Below are positions 15,677-23,675 of a stretch of DNA of 64,000 nucleotides, one piece after another. The translations under genes and the position numbers were made by a program. Source of the stretch: Chloroflexi bacterium 44-23 (GTDB lineage: Bacteria; Chloroflexota; Anaerolineae; Anaerolineales; Anaerolineaceae); NCBI GenBank assembly GCA_001899005.1, contig MKUW01000013.1:1-64000 (forward strand), read 5' to 3'. The notes under the pieces were generated by a model, which was given only the letters and a program-made list of their open reading frames with translations, made no database searches and was not told the origin of the DNA. Every line of letters begins with the position of its first letter. The stretch's first letter is position 1.

Positions 15677-15753
15677 AATGTTTCATCCTTATTCTTTGCC
15701 TCATAATGAGGTGTTTGATTTTTTACTTGCATACCTATCTTAACATTGGAGGA

Positions 15754-15780
15754 TGAAGCTTTTATCAAGGGTTTGTAAAG
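15754..15780 (-). promoter_or_regulatory. Response-regulator-like direct-repeat box 1
   Basis: Read on the minus strand, this is CTTTACAAACC + CTTGATAAAAG + CTTCA, two 11-bp direct repeats and a partial third. It matches box 2 (18563-18589) at 21 of 27 positions and lies 78-104 bp upstream of the SHOCT start, the same distance as box 2 from its gene. Eleven-bp direct repeats are the usual target form of OmpR/PhoB regulators. The regulator at 16969-17652 is the obvious candidate. Confidence 0.65.
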
Positions 15781-15814
15781 TTTTGTTAAAGAAAAATGGG
15801 GGAGCAATCCGCTT

Positions 15815-16960
15815 TTATCTGGAGACTGGGATCAAGAATGAAAAAGTGCTGCCTTTGCCTTCGCCATTGCTCTCGGCCCAAATTTTCCCCTGATGAGCCT
15901 GAACCAAAGCCTTGGCGATGGTCAGTCCTATGCCGCTACCCCCGCTTGCCCTTGTCCGGGAACTATCCGTGCGGTAAAAGCGGTTGAATATGTAGGTGAG
16001 TTGTTCCGCAGAGATTCCAATTCCGCTATCCTTAACTGAGAAAAGAACCTCGGACCGTTCCCGGCGAACCAGGAGGGTAACTTTCCCTCCGCTGGGGGTA
16101 TATTGAAGCGCATTGCCAACCAGGTTTGTCAGTACCTGAATGATACGGTCTTCATCCACCAGGACATGGGGCAGGTTGGATTCCAGGCTTATCTCAAGCT
16201 GGATGTTCTTATCCTCGAATTGGCGGCCGAGCGTGCTCTGAATTCTATCGATCAGACTGGTAGGTGAAACAGGCTTGAGCAGCAATTGAAAAGCTCCGGC
16301 TTCCACCCGGCTCAATTCTTGTAAATCATTAACCAGGCGTTGCAAACGGTAAATTTCTGAGTGAATTTGCTGGTACGTTTCCGGGTCGGCGGGTAAAACC
16401 CCATCCATCAGCCCTTCCAGATATCCTTTGACCGCGGTGAGTGGTGTTCGCAATTCGTGGGTAACATCCCCGATCAGTTCGCGACGCATCGCCTCCGTCT
16501 TTTCCAGCTTATCTGCCATCTGGTTGAAGCTGAGTGCCAGCTGACCCAGTTCATCGATTTGGTCAGCTTGCTGGCCTCCGGGGAGAGATAATCTTTCTGA
16601 GTATTCTCCCTCGGCAATGCGATGGCTGAGACTCATCATTCGCAAAGTTGGGTTGACAACCTGACGGCTGATGAAATAACTGGCTAGAACTGCAGCAATT
16701 AAGGCAGCGAGCGTCGCATAGGTGACTGCCTCGAAAACAGCTTTCTTATATTGCGAAAATAATTCTGATACCAATTGCTGATTATTGTCCGCCATATTTC
16801 CTTTGGTCATGATTTCATCCATACTGACGATATGCCGCTCAAAGGCTGCCGGAACTGACAGGCTGGCGGCAGTAATCAGCACAATGCCGCCGATGAAAAC
16901 AACAAGTAGAAAAGAAAGGAATACCTTCCAGGCCAGATGAGTGCGGATAAATTTCATCAA
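15815..16960 (-). CDS. Sensor histidine kinase with HAMP domain
   Basis: The 381-residue membrane kinase has two transmembrane helices (~11-33 and ~80-98) enclosing a small ~45-residue sensor loop. A HAMP domain (~98-155), a dimerisation domain with phospho-acceptor H168 in DVTHELRTPLT, and a catalytic domain (N box VGNALQYTPSG, G1 DSGIGI, G2 GGSGIGLTI) follow. The start overlaps a second Met (MM). It sits 8 bp after the response-regulator gene. The small loop and its copper-related neighbours suggest a CusS-like metal or envelope sensor. The true signal is not visible from sequence. Confidence 0.9.
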   Translation of the reverse strand: MMKFIRTHLAWKVFLSFLLVVFIGGIVLITAASLSVPAAFERHIVSMDEIMTKGNMADNNQQLVSELFSQYKKAVFEAVTYATLAALIAAVLASYFISRQVVNPTLRMMSLSHRIAEGEYSERLSLPGGQQADQIDELGQLALSFNQMADKLEKTEAMRRELIGDVTHELRTPLTAVKGYLEGLMDGVLPADPETYQQIHSEIYRLQRLVNDLQELSRVEAGAFQLLLKPVSPTSLIDRIQSTLGRQFEDKNIQLEISLESNLPHVLVDEDRIIQVLTNLVGNALQYTPSGGKVTLLVRRERSEVLFSVKDSGIGISAEQLTYIFNRFYRTDSSRTRASGGSGIGLTIAKALVQAHQGKIWAESNGEGKGSTFSFLIPVSR

Positions 16961-16968
16961 GATATCAC

Positions 16969-17652
16969 CTATTTATCCTCAAAGCGGTAGCCCACACCAC
17001 GGATTGTTTCGATCATGGATTGATTTCCCAGTTTTTGGCGAATATGGCCGATGTGAACATCCACCACCCGCGAATCACCAAAATAATCATATCCCCATAT
17101 TTTCTCCAGTAGTTGTTCCCGGCTTAAAACCATGCTTTGATGCCGGGCAAGGACGAGTAACATGTCGAATTCAACCGAAGTTAGATCAATCAGATTTTCA
17201 TCAACCCAAACCCGTCTTGCGGCCATATCGATGCGAAGATGCGCGAAGCTGAGAACTGTGGGTTCTCCTATATTGCCGGTCGGGTTCTGCAACCGCCTGA
17301 GAGCGGCTTTGATGCGGGCAATCAGTTCGCGCGGGCTGAAAGGTTTGGTCAGGTAGTCATCTGCACCAACGGAAAGTCCGACGATTTTATCCGTTTCCTC
17401 CGATCGCGCTGTGAGCATGATCACATATACATTCGACTCGCGCCGCAAGTTGGCCAACAACTCAATACCATCCATTCCGGGTAGCATCACATCCAAAATA
17501 ATCACATCGGGTTTAAAAGTCCTGGCAGCACTTAACCCACTCGGGCCATCCATAGCTGATAAGTACTCATATCCTTCTGTTTTCAGATAAGCGATTACAA
17601 CATTGTGAATTGAAGGTTCGTCATCAATTAAGAGTATCTTCGCTGCAGCCAC
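16969..17652 (-). CDS. OmpR/PhoB-type response regulator
   Basis: The 227-residue protein has a receiver domain (~5-118, DD at 10-11, phospho-acceptor D54 in VIILDVMLPG, K in LTKPF) and a winged-helix DNA-binding domain (~130-225, LTSVEFDMLLVLARH, then DVHIGHIRQKL and IRGVGYRF). It is co-transcribed with the kinase at 15815-16960. Two copies of an 11-bp direct-repeat box lie in front of the flanking transcription units, which makes it their likely regulator (inferred). Confidence 0.92.
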   Translation of the reverse strand: MAAAKILLIDDEPSIHNVVIAYLKTEGYEYLSAMDGPSGLSAARTFKPDVIILDVMLPGMDGIELLANLRRESNVYVIMLTARSEETDKIVGLSVGADDYLTKPFSPRELIARIKAALRRLQNPTGNIGEPTVLSFAHLRIDMAARRVWVDENLIDLTSVEFDMLLVLARHQSMVLSREQLLEKIWGYDYFGDSRVVDVHIGHIRQKLGNQSMIETIRGVGYRFEDK

Positions 17653-17714
17653 ATTTATTTCCTATTGTTGAATGCCACAATTATGATCATGATTATATTT
17701 TACATACAAACAGA

Positions 17715-17734
17715 GATCGGTGGTTAAACCGATC
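17715..17734 (-). terminator. Probable terminator after the PepSY-like gene
   Basis: Perfect 7-bp arms GATCGGT and ACCGATC (17715-17721, 17728-17734) enclose a six-base loop, followed on the minus strand by TCTGTTTGTATG. It separates the PepSY-like gene from the response-regulator/kinase operon. Confidence 0.5.
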
Positions 17735-17760
17735 CCTGAAAAGTTGAAAGCTAAACGCGG

Positions 17761-18492
17761 CTATTCCCACATTTCAATAAAGGCTCCATGCCAGGTATGT
17801 AGATAAACCTGTCCATTGTAGCCATTGACGCTGAGCATTCCGGTAGGTCGGCCGTCCTTCATAATATCGATGGTGTAATAACCATAGAAGGGATCCGCAT
17901 CGGCAGCCGTTTTGTATCCGGGAAATTGCTGATCCAGATACTGCTGGGCTATCTGAAGGGCTTCTTCTGGAGTTACAGACATCTGTGAAGAGTCAGAAGA
18001 TTTGCGGAACATACCGCCCAACATACCATACCCACCCATGTGTCCATATTTCTGATTCCACATCATGTTTGGACCGTATTCGGGATAAACTGATAAAGTG
18101 GAGGGGTCAACCAGCAATTCCATAGCACCGATCGCGGTACTTTTCTCAACGATGCGCGCGTAGGCATTGTTGTCGAAGATCATGATCTCCTTGAGTTCAA
18201 GATCAGAATTGTTCAAGTTCTTCAAATAACCTTCAACAGCCTGTTTGGCCTGATCGACGGTCAGGGGGTTGACATCATCAGAGGTGTTATTCCCAAGTGA
18301 AGCCATCGTGTTAAAGCCACCCATCATATTGTAGCCGTCCATTATTGAGTAACCTGGATGGTTGATCCTCTGCGTCCTGAAACGATTCGCGAACATGTTA
18401 GATTGCCCAAAGATCAGACCTGCCGCAAAGATCAACACAGCCACAACAAGGCTGCCTATCACCACTAACGCCAGTCCCAAAGGTTTTTTCAT
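17761..18492 (-). CDS. Met/His-rich extracytoplasmic PepSY-like protein
   Basis: The 243-residue protein has an N-terminal signal anchor (~6-28, LALVVIGSLVVAVLIFAAGL). Two PepSY-like repeat units follow (~75-130, with LTVDQAKQAVEGYLKNL, and ~170-240, with VTPEEALQIAQQYLDQ). The chain between them is rich in Met, Gly, His and Asn (GYNMMGGFNTM, NMMWNQKYGHMGGYGML), a composition often seen in copper-handling proteins. It has its own transcription unit with box 2 upstream and a terminator behind. Copper binding outside the membrane is a reasonable inference, but no defined site is visible. Confidence 0.7.
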   Translation of the reverse strand: MKKPLGLALVVIGSLVVAVLIFAAGLIFGQSNMFANRFRTQRINHPGYSIMDGYNMMGGFNTMASLGNNTSDDVNPLTVDQAKQAVEGYLKNLNNSDLELKEIMIFDNNAYARIVEKSTAIGAMELLVDPSTLSVYPEYGPNMMWNQKYGHMGGYGMLGGMFRKSSDSSQMSVTPEEALQIAQQYLDQQFPGYKTAADADPFYGYYTIDIMKDGRPTGMLSVNGYNGQVYLHTWHGAFIEMWE

Positions 18493-18562
18493 TTTACTTT
18501 CTCCAATTCACTGACAATTCTACATTACAACATTAGTGTAGCGGAAATGAATAAAGGCTCCT

Positions 18563-18589
18563 TGAAGCTTTCTTAAAGTTTGTGTAAAG
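18563..18589 (-). promoter_or_regulatory. Response-regulator-like direct-repeat box 2
   Basis: On the minus strand this is CTTTACACAAA + CTTTAAGAAAG + CTTCA, two clear 11-bp direct repeats. It lies 71-97 bp upstream of the PepSY-like gene. Compare box 1 at 15754-15780. Confidence 0.65.
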
Positions 18590-18867
18590 ATATGTCTTGG
18601 TTTCATTAAGTGAAAGTAAGCTGAAACTGATTTTGGACATACGATTCAGCTAATTGAAAATAATGATTTTTCAATGTCTTTGTGCTATTTCCACTCAAGC
18701 CTCTAGGGGAATGACATGATAGGAACACTCGACCAGGCAATTCTCATAAAGCTGTATAGTTTTTGCTATTCAGCACACATCATACCAATTCAATCTGGGG
18801 GTTTCCTTTTTCTCCTTGATCAATTGAGAATATTCCAACTTTTGTCAAACGCTTCTAAAATTGGGTC

Positions 18868-18896
18868 TTGACAAAACGTATACAATATCTTACGAT
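18868..18896 (+). promoter_or_regulatory. Sigma-70 promoter of the MFS/ArsR operon
   Basis: The consensus -35 TTGACA (18868-18873), a 17-bp spacer and -10 TACGAT (18891-18896) lie 38 bp before the MFS start. The -10 and early transcript contain TACG-ATAATAA-CGTA and flanking TATCT/AGATA halves, which could be the operator of the ArsR-type regulator encoded in the same operon. Confidence 0.75.
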
Positions 18897-18934
18897 AATA
18901 ACGTAGTTAGATACCTACGAAAGGAATTAAGCTG

Positions 18935-20221
18935 ATGATACAAAAACTTAGCATACTGCGCAATTCGCGAATTTTGACCCTGGGTTTATCTTCCTTCGTC
19001 AGTGGGATTGGCAATTGGATAACCATGATGGCCGTACTGGCGATACTGGTCTTTCGGGATAGCGGTGGAGTACTGGAGAGCAGCACAATTTTCCTGGCAG
19101 GACTGCTGCCGATGCTGGTCGCCAGTCCGTTTGCAGGGTTTTTGGCAGATCGTTTCGACCGCAAGAATTTGATGATCCTCAGTGAAGTTTTGGCAGGTTT
19201 ATCTGTGATCGGGCTGATCTTCGCAGAAAACGAGATTCTGATCTATGGCATGCTGGCGCTCCAGGCTGTTTTTGTGTCTTTGATGATCCCGGCCCGTCAA
19301 GCCGCACTGCCTGATTTGGTCAGCGAAAGCGAGCTGGTACAAGCCAATGCATTTTTCCAGCAGCTCAACGGAGTTATAAAAATTGTTGCACCCATGCTGG
19401 CTGGTTTTTTGCTAACGATTTTGACACCGCAGCAGGCGATCATTTTGAATGTGGTCTCATTGGGAATTTCCGCAGTGATTCTCACCCGTTTGCCTTCGCT
19501 CCCACCCCTTCTGAAAGATGAAACCTTACATAAAAACAAGATCAAAGGCGTACAGGGGAATGAACCCGCCTGGAGGAAGGCTTTTCGGGAAGTACCGAGT
19601 TTAAAGTTGTTGTTCGTTTCCATCTTTTTGGGAATCACAGTGATTATGGGATTGGATATTCTTGCCTCTGTGTTCATCCGGGATGTACTGAGGGAAACTG
19701 AACAGTATTATGGCACGATGGTTGGCTTGATTGGTGTGGGCACCTTTATAGCCACGTTGGTACTGATGTTCCGGCGCAAGCAGGTGAATCCCTGGCGGGA
19801 TGTGATTTTGGGAATCTTTCTGCTGGCAGGAATTCCGGCGATGATGGCGATCACCGATGTCTGGGTATCGAACATAGCGCTGGCCAAAGCCCTGGTTCTG
19901 GCAGGCTCAATGATCGGTGGAATTGGGAATGGCTTGATGGTTGTCCAGATGGGCACGCTGCTTCAAGTGCTCGCTCCGCGAGAACTTTTAGGCAGGTTGG
20001 TTGGGTTGTTTGAAGCGACCGCGGTAGCGGGACAGCTTATCAGCGTGTTGTTGGTTCCTGTACTGGTCCCAGGCTTGATTTCGATGGCGGTTTTTTTGGG
20101 GATTTCATCCATATTGCTAATTGCGGTTGATGTATATATTTTGCTGAAAGTCCATTCGTTTCGCGCGCTGAATGAAGCGTCCAACACTGCTGTTGCTCAT
20201 TCACTGAATAATGTGGGATAA
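18935..20221 (+). CDS. Major facilitator superfamily exporter
   Basis: The 428-residue protein has ~12 hydrophobic segments and the first-loop MFS signature GFLADRFDRKN (~68-78). The general pattern fits the MFS_3/EntS-like exporters (LMIPARQAALPDLV). It exports a small molecule or drug across the inner membrane; the substrate is unknown. It starts at ATG 18935 behind AAAGGA. Its stop overlaps the next gene's start by 11 bp, so the exporter and the ArsR-type regulator are translated together, the usual arrangement for a transporter controlled by its own ligand-sensing repressor. Confidence 0.85.
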   Translation: MIQKLSILRNSRILTLGLSSFVSGIGNWITMMAVLAILVFRDSGGVLESSTIFLAGLLPMLVASPFAGFLADRFDRKNLMILSEVLAGLSVIGLIFAENEILIYGMLALQAVFVSLMIPARQAALPDLVSESELVQANAFFQQLNGVIKIVAPMLAGFLLTILTPQQAIILNVVSLGISAVILTRLPSLPPLLKDETLHKNKIKGVQGNEPAWRKAFREVPSLKLLFVSIFLGITVIMGLDILASVFIRDVLRETEQYYGTMVGLIGVGTFIATLVLMFRRKQVNPWRDVILGIFLLAGIPAMMAITDVWVSNIALAKALVLAGSMIGGIGNGLMVVQMGTLLQVLAPRELLGRLVGLFEATAVAGQLISVLLVPVLVPGLISMAVFLGISSILLIAVDVYILLKVHSFRALNEASNTAVAHSLNNVG

Positions 20222-21422
20222 AATGAAAGCAACTAAAGGCATGTTGCTCAAAGATGGTTTAGCTGAAGGAAATCATGAAGAGGATCAGAATATGGAAAGA
20301 TTAGGATGGCGCGTAGCTCAATCAATTCCGATGGAATTGGATGCAGCGTTGACGACAATATATGGCTATTTTGGGGTGTCCAGTTTGGCAGAAGATGTGG
20401 CTGAAATGGTTCAGGCCTGCCCTGAAGATTGGGTTGAAGAAGGCCTCAAGTATCTTGGAAGTGGAAAGCGGATTGTTTCTCTGATGGAAATGATCGCTCA
20501 GCTTGCCGGTGTGCTGCTGGAAAGCGATTATCGCACGGCAACTCTGGCAATGCGCGCCTTGAGTTTGGATGATGCAGTAGTAGAGTTACAGCGGCAGAGT
20601 GAGCAGGTTGGCCTCTCAGCGCATGGGAATACTCCCAAGGAACAATTTGTGAACCTGGCGGCTGGCTTGAAAATAGAATCATACCGGTCTGTCGGGTTTG
20701 AGCTGACACAGGGAAGCCCCCAAGATTTGATTGCCCGCGCAGAAGCCGACCGGATTTCCGTTATTTTGCGCGATGGTGCACTGCACGACTCTTTCTGGTT
20801 CTGGATGGATCGATTTTATTATGATCTTTACCGGGATTGGCGAGCCAAGAAAGCTCCTGAGTTGCAAGCGCTACAGAATCAAACAACAGCGATGCTGGCC
20901 GCGCGCAGCCCTCAGCAGGCTTCCCCGCAATTGGATTGGCTTTCCGCGATGAATCCTCTGCACAGCTATCCGGAATTAAAAACCGCTGTTACCTCTGGTA
21001 ATTTGGAAGCTGTTTTTTGGGTTGAACCTTTCGGTTTGTTTGACACCTGGACACTCTATCCGGGTCGGGTAGTGGTTTCGTTTTCTGAGCCTGGCATTCT
21101 GTATGAGAACTTCAAAAGTTTTGTGGAGGATGTTGCTGTCCGCACCAAGGCGTTGGCGGATCCAACCCGGCTGATGATCCTGCGGATGATTCGCCAATTT
21201 GATTTAATGAACACCGAAATGGCCGACCTTCTGGGTGTATCACGTCCAACGGTCAGTGTGCACGCCCGTATACTGCGAGAAGCCGGGCTGATTCGTTCCT
21301 ATGAAGATGGCCGGGCTGTGCGCCACCAGATTGTGCCGGAAGCGGTTCATCAGCTGTTTGACGATTTAAAGAAGTTACTCGATTTGCCTGAAATTATGGA
21401 TGATGGACACGTTCTCATATAG
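20211..21422 (+). CDS. Long ArsR-type transcriptional regulator
   Basis: The 403-residue protein has its winged-helix ArsR domain only at the C-terminus (~305-390, KALADPTRLMILRMIRQ, then MADLLGVSRPTVSVHARIL). The preceding ~300 residues have no metal-site motif I recognise (no ELCVCDL-type alpha-3 site). Typical ArsR proteins are 100-120 residues. This large N-terminal part probably senses a ligand or a partner protein (DUF5937-like proteins have a similar layout; not proven). It overlaps the MFS gene by 11 bp, and an alternative ATG at 20223 is possible. It probably represses the operon promoter at 18868. Confidence 0.78.
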   Translation: MWDKMKATKGMLLKDGLAEGNHEEDQNMERLGWRVAQSIPMELDAALTTIYGYFGVSSLAEDVAEMVQACPEDWVEEGLKYLGSGKRIVSLMEMIAQLAGVLLESDYRTATLAMRALSLDDAVVELQRQSEQVGLSAHGNTPKEQFVNLAAGLKIESYRSVGFELTQGSPQDLIARAEADRISVILRDGALHDSFWFWMDRFYYDLYRDWRAKKAPELQALQNQTTAMLAARSPQQASPQLDWLSAMNPLHSYPELKTAVTSGNLEAVFWVEPFGLFDTWTLYPGRVVVSFSEPGILYENFKSFVEDVAVRTKALADPTRLMILRMIRQFDLMNTEMADLLGVSRPTVSVHARILREAGLIRSYEDGRAVRHQIVPEAVHQLFDDLKKLLDLPEIMDDGHVLI

Positions 21423-21595
21423 ATAAATGAGTGAAAGTATAGAAAAACCCACAGCAGGGCTGCGTTTCTGGATTGAGTTTCATTAATGTATACATATCCT
21501 GCTTGGTTTGGGGTAGAACATAAAAATCTGCACCGAGAGCACCTTCACGATCGGCAATACAGGTCGACTCGCAGTACCTGTGGGCCGGCTTGCAA

Positions 21596-22138
21596 TTATT
21601 GCTGTTCGAGCAAGGGTGTGATAATGCTCTCCAGGTGCTCTGTATTGGTGGCACCATACCACTGTGCTACGCGCTTTCCCTGCTGGTCAAGGACCAGCGA
21701 GTAGGGCAGGCCGCGGATGCCCAATGCAATCAGGCGGTTGCCGGGGGGATCTGACCACACCGGAAACGTATACCTGTATTTCTCAACAAACGCTGCTGCC
21801 TCTTCCGGACTATCACCTGTATTGATCGCCACAACAGTAAAGCCAGCGTCCTGATGGTCTTCATAATATTCTTGTAGAACAGGCATTTCTTCTTTACACG
21901 GGGAACACCAGGTAGCCCAAAAGTTGACAAGGACGACTTGTCCGGCGTAATCGCTGATTTTTACGGTAGAATCGGCCAGGTCTTTCCCTTCAAATTCAAT
22001 GACAGGGCCAGGGGTGGCGGTGGCTGGGAATTCGGTAAGAAGCACCGGGGTTTGGGATATAGCCGGAGATTGCGCGCAACCTGCCAGCAGGATGCATACT
22101 AGAGTTAGAGTACGATAACACCATGTAAAATGATTCAT
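21596..22138 (-). CDS. TlpA-like thioredoxin-fold lipoprotein
   Basis: The 180-residue protein has a lipoprotein signal (LLAGC, lipid cysteine ~21) and a Thr/Pro-rich linker. A thioredoxin-like domain follows from ~50 with the redox motif WCSPC (after VNFWAT) and the cis-proline region GIRGLPYSLVLD. This type reduces disulfides outside the membrane, for example in cytochrome c or copper-site assembly. It lies 63 bp downstream of livF on the same strand and may be read through from the liv operon, though no functional link is evident. Confidence 0.88.
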   Translation of the reverse strand: MNHFTWCYRTLTLVCILLAGCAQSPAISQTPVLLTEFPATATPGPVIEFEGKDLADSTVKISDYAGQVVLVNFWATWCSPCKEEMPVLQEYYEDHQDAGFTVVAINTGDSPEEAAAFVEKYRYTFPVWSDPPGNRLIALGIRGLPYSLVLDQQGKRVAQWYGATNTEHLESIITPLLEQQ

Positions 22139-22201
22139 TTCGTCATGTTTTTACCAAAAGGGGTTGCCTTACACCTCTTTTTAATCCAGATTATCGCGAC
22201 G

Positions 22202-22912
22202 TTAATGGATGCCCAGGTAGGTCTGACGCACCTGGTCATCTTTCGCCAGATCAGCGGCTGCCCCTTCCAGACGAATCGAGCCAACTTCCATGATGTAAGC
22301 ATAATCAGCGATTGACAACGCGGCCCGTGCATTTTGTTCGATGAGCAGGATAGTCTGGCCTGTATCCCGGTTAAGATCTTTCAGGCGTTTGAGCACCGTT
22401 TGAGAGAGCAATGGCGACAGACCCAGGGAAGGTTCATCAATCATCAACAAAGTAGGCTTCGACATGAGGGCTCGGCCTAATGCGAGCATCTGCTGCTCAC
22501 CACCTGAGAGCGTGCCAGCAGGTTGGAAAGCACGTTCTTGTAAGCGTGGAAACAAGTGGTAAACCGCTTCAATATCCTGCCGGACCTTGTCCTGCTCTTT
22601 CCGCGCATACGCGCCTAGCGAAAGATTTTCATATACAGTCAGGTTGGTGAAAACCCGTCGGCCTTCAGGCACCATGGCAACACCCTTTTTCACCACCTCA
22701 AAAGACTTGTAACCCAAAAGGCTTTCACCATTGAGCAGGATACTGCCTTCTGCGGGTTTGACAATGCCCATAATACAGCGCAGGGTCGTACTTTTGCCAG
22801 CGCCATTGGCTCCCAGTAATGCGATAATTTTCTCATCCGGAACGTTCAGAGAGATGCCATGCAGAGCATGAATACCGCCGTAGAAAACGTGCAGGTTCTG
22901 AATCTCAAGCAT
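22202..22912 (-). CDS. livF: Branched-chain amino acid ABC transporter ATPase LivF (set 1)
   Basis: The 236-residue ATPase has Walker A GANGAGKST (~33-41), signature LSGGEQQMLALGRAL, Walker B LLMIDEPSLGLSP, and the LivF-type segment MVPEGRRVFTNLTVYENL. It is one of two ATPases that power import of branched-chain or related amino acids (or, in some homologues, urea or amides). Its start overlaps the end of livG by 8 bp. It is the last liv gene of the minus-strand operon livJ-H-M-G-F. Confidence 0.92.
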   Translation of the reverse strand: MLEIQNLHVFYGGIHALHGISLNVPDEKIIALLGANGAGKSTTLRCIMGIVKPAEGSILLNGESLLGYKSFEVVKKGVAMVPEGRRVFTNLTVYENLSLGAYARKEQDKVRQDIEAVYHLFPRLQERAFQPAGTLSGGEQQMLALGRALMSKPTLLMIDEPSLGLSPLLSQTVLKRLKDLNRDTGQTILLIEQNARAALSIADYAYIMEVGSIRLEGAAADLAKDDQVRQTYLGIH

Positions 22913-23675
22913 AATCGGCTACTCCCAGGTATGCTTCAATCACCCGATTGTTGTTTTGAATCTCCTCCGGGGTCCCTTCAGCGATTTGTTCGCCCTGATC
23001 AATGACGATGATCCGTGGGCAAATCCCCATGACCACCCTCATCTGGTGTTCAATCAGGAAAATGGAAAGATCGAACGTTTGCAGAATATGACGGATGAAG
23101 ATCATCAATTCTTCAGAATCAGCGGGGCTCATACCAGCTGCCGGCTCATCCAAGAGGAGCAGGCGTGGCTGGGTAGCCAAAGCGCGCGCAATTTCCAGTT
23201 TGCGCTGCTGTCCATACGGCAAGGCTGAGGGCTCATCATGTGCTAACTGCGCCATTCCCAACGATTCCAGCAGTCTCATCCCTTCCAGGCGCATGCGCTT
23301 TTCTTCGCGAACATAACCGGGCAGGTTGAGGGTTGCTTCAACCGGATTGGAATGCAGGTGCAGGTGCTGTCCCAGCATCACATTTTCAACCACATTCAGC
23401 CCCTGGAAGAGCCGGATGTTTTGAAAAGTGCGCGCAATGCCATAGCCGGTGATGATGTCAGGACGTTTAGCGGTGATTTCTTTCCCATTGAAGCTGATTT
23501 TACCTTGGGTGGGCACATAAATGCCGGTAATCATGTTGAAGATCGTAGTCTTGCCCGAACCGTTAGGACCGATCAATGCGCATAATTCGCGGGGTGCCAG
23601 TTCCGTGGAAAAGTTTTTCACCGCTGTCAGGCCGCCAAATTTCTTGGTCACCTCTTCCAGTTTGAGCAGGCTCAT
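22905..23675 (-). CDS. livG: Branched-chain amino acid ABC transporter ATPase LivG (set 1)
   Basis: The 256-residue ATPase has Walker A GPNGSGKTT, the LivG-type segment GIARTFQNIRLFQGL, signature LPYGQQRKLEIARAL, and Walker B LLLLDEPAAGMSP. The start used here is ATG 23675, which overlaps the TGA of livM in an ATGA arrangement. A longer frame to 23750 lies wholly inside livM and is rejected. It forms the ATPase pair with LivF. Confidence 0.92.
   Translation of the reverse strand: MSLLKLEEVTKKFGGLTAVKNFSTELAPRELCALIGPNGSGKTTIFNMITGIYVPTQGKISFNGKEITAKRPDIITGYGIARTFQNIRLFQGLNVVENVMLGQHLHLHSNPVEATLNLPGYVREEKRMRLEGMRLLESLGMAQLAHDEPSALPYGQQRKLEIARALATQPRLLLLDEPAAGMSPADSEELMIFIRHILQTFDLSIFLIEHQMRVVMGICPRIIVIDQGEQIAEGTPEEIQNNNRVIEAYLGVADYA

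Larger units (their letters stand above)
18493..18934. other. Divergent intergenic region with box 2 and the MFS promoter
   Basis: The 440 bp between the PepSY-like gene (minus) and the MFS gene (plus) contain the direct-repeat box 2 at 18563-18589 and the sigma-70 promoter at 18868-18896. Nothing else is recognised. Confidence 0.6.
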
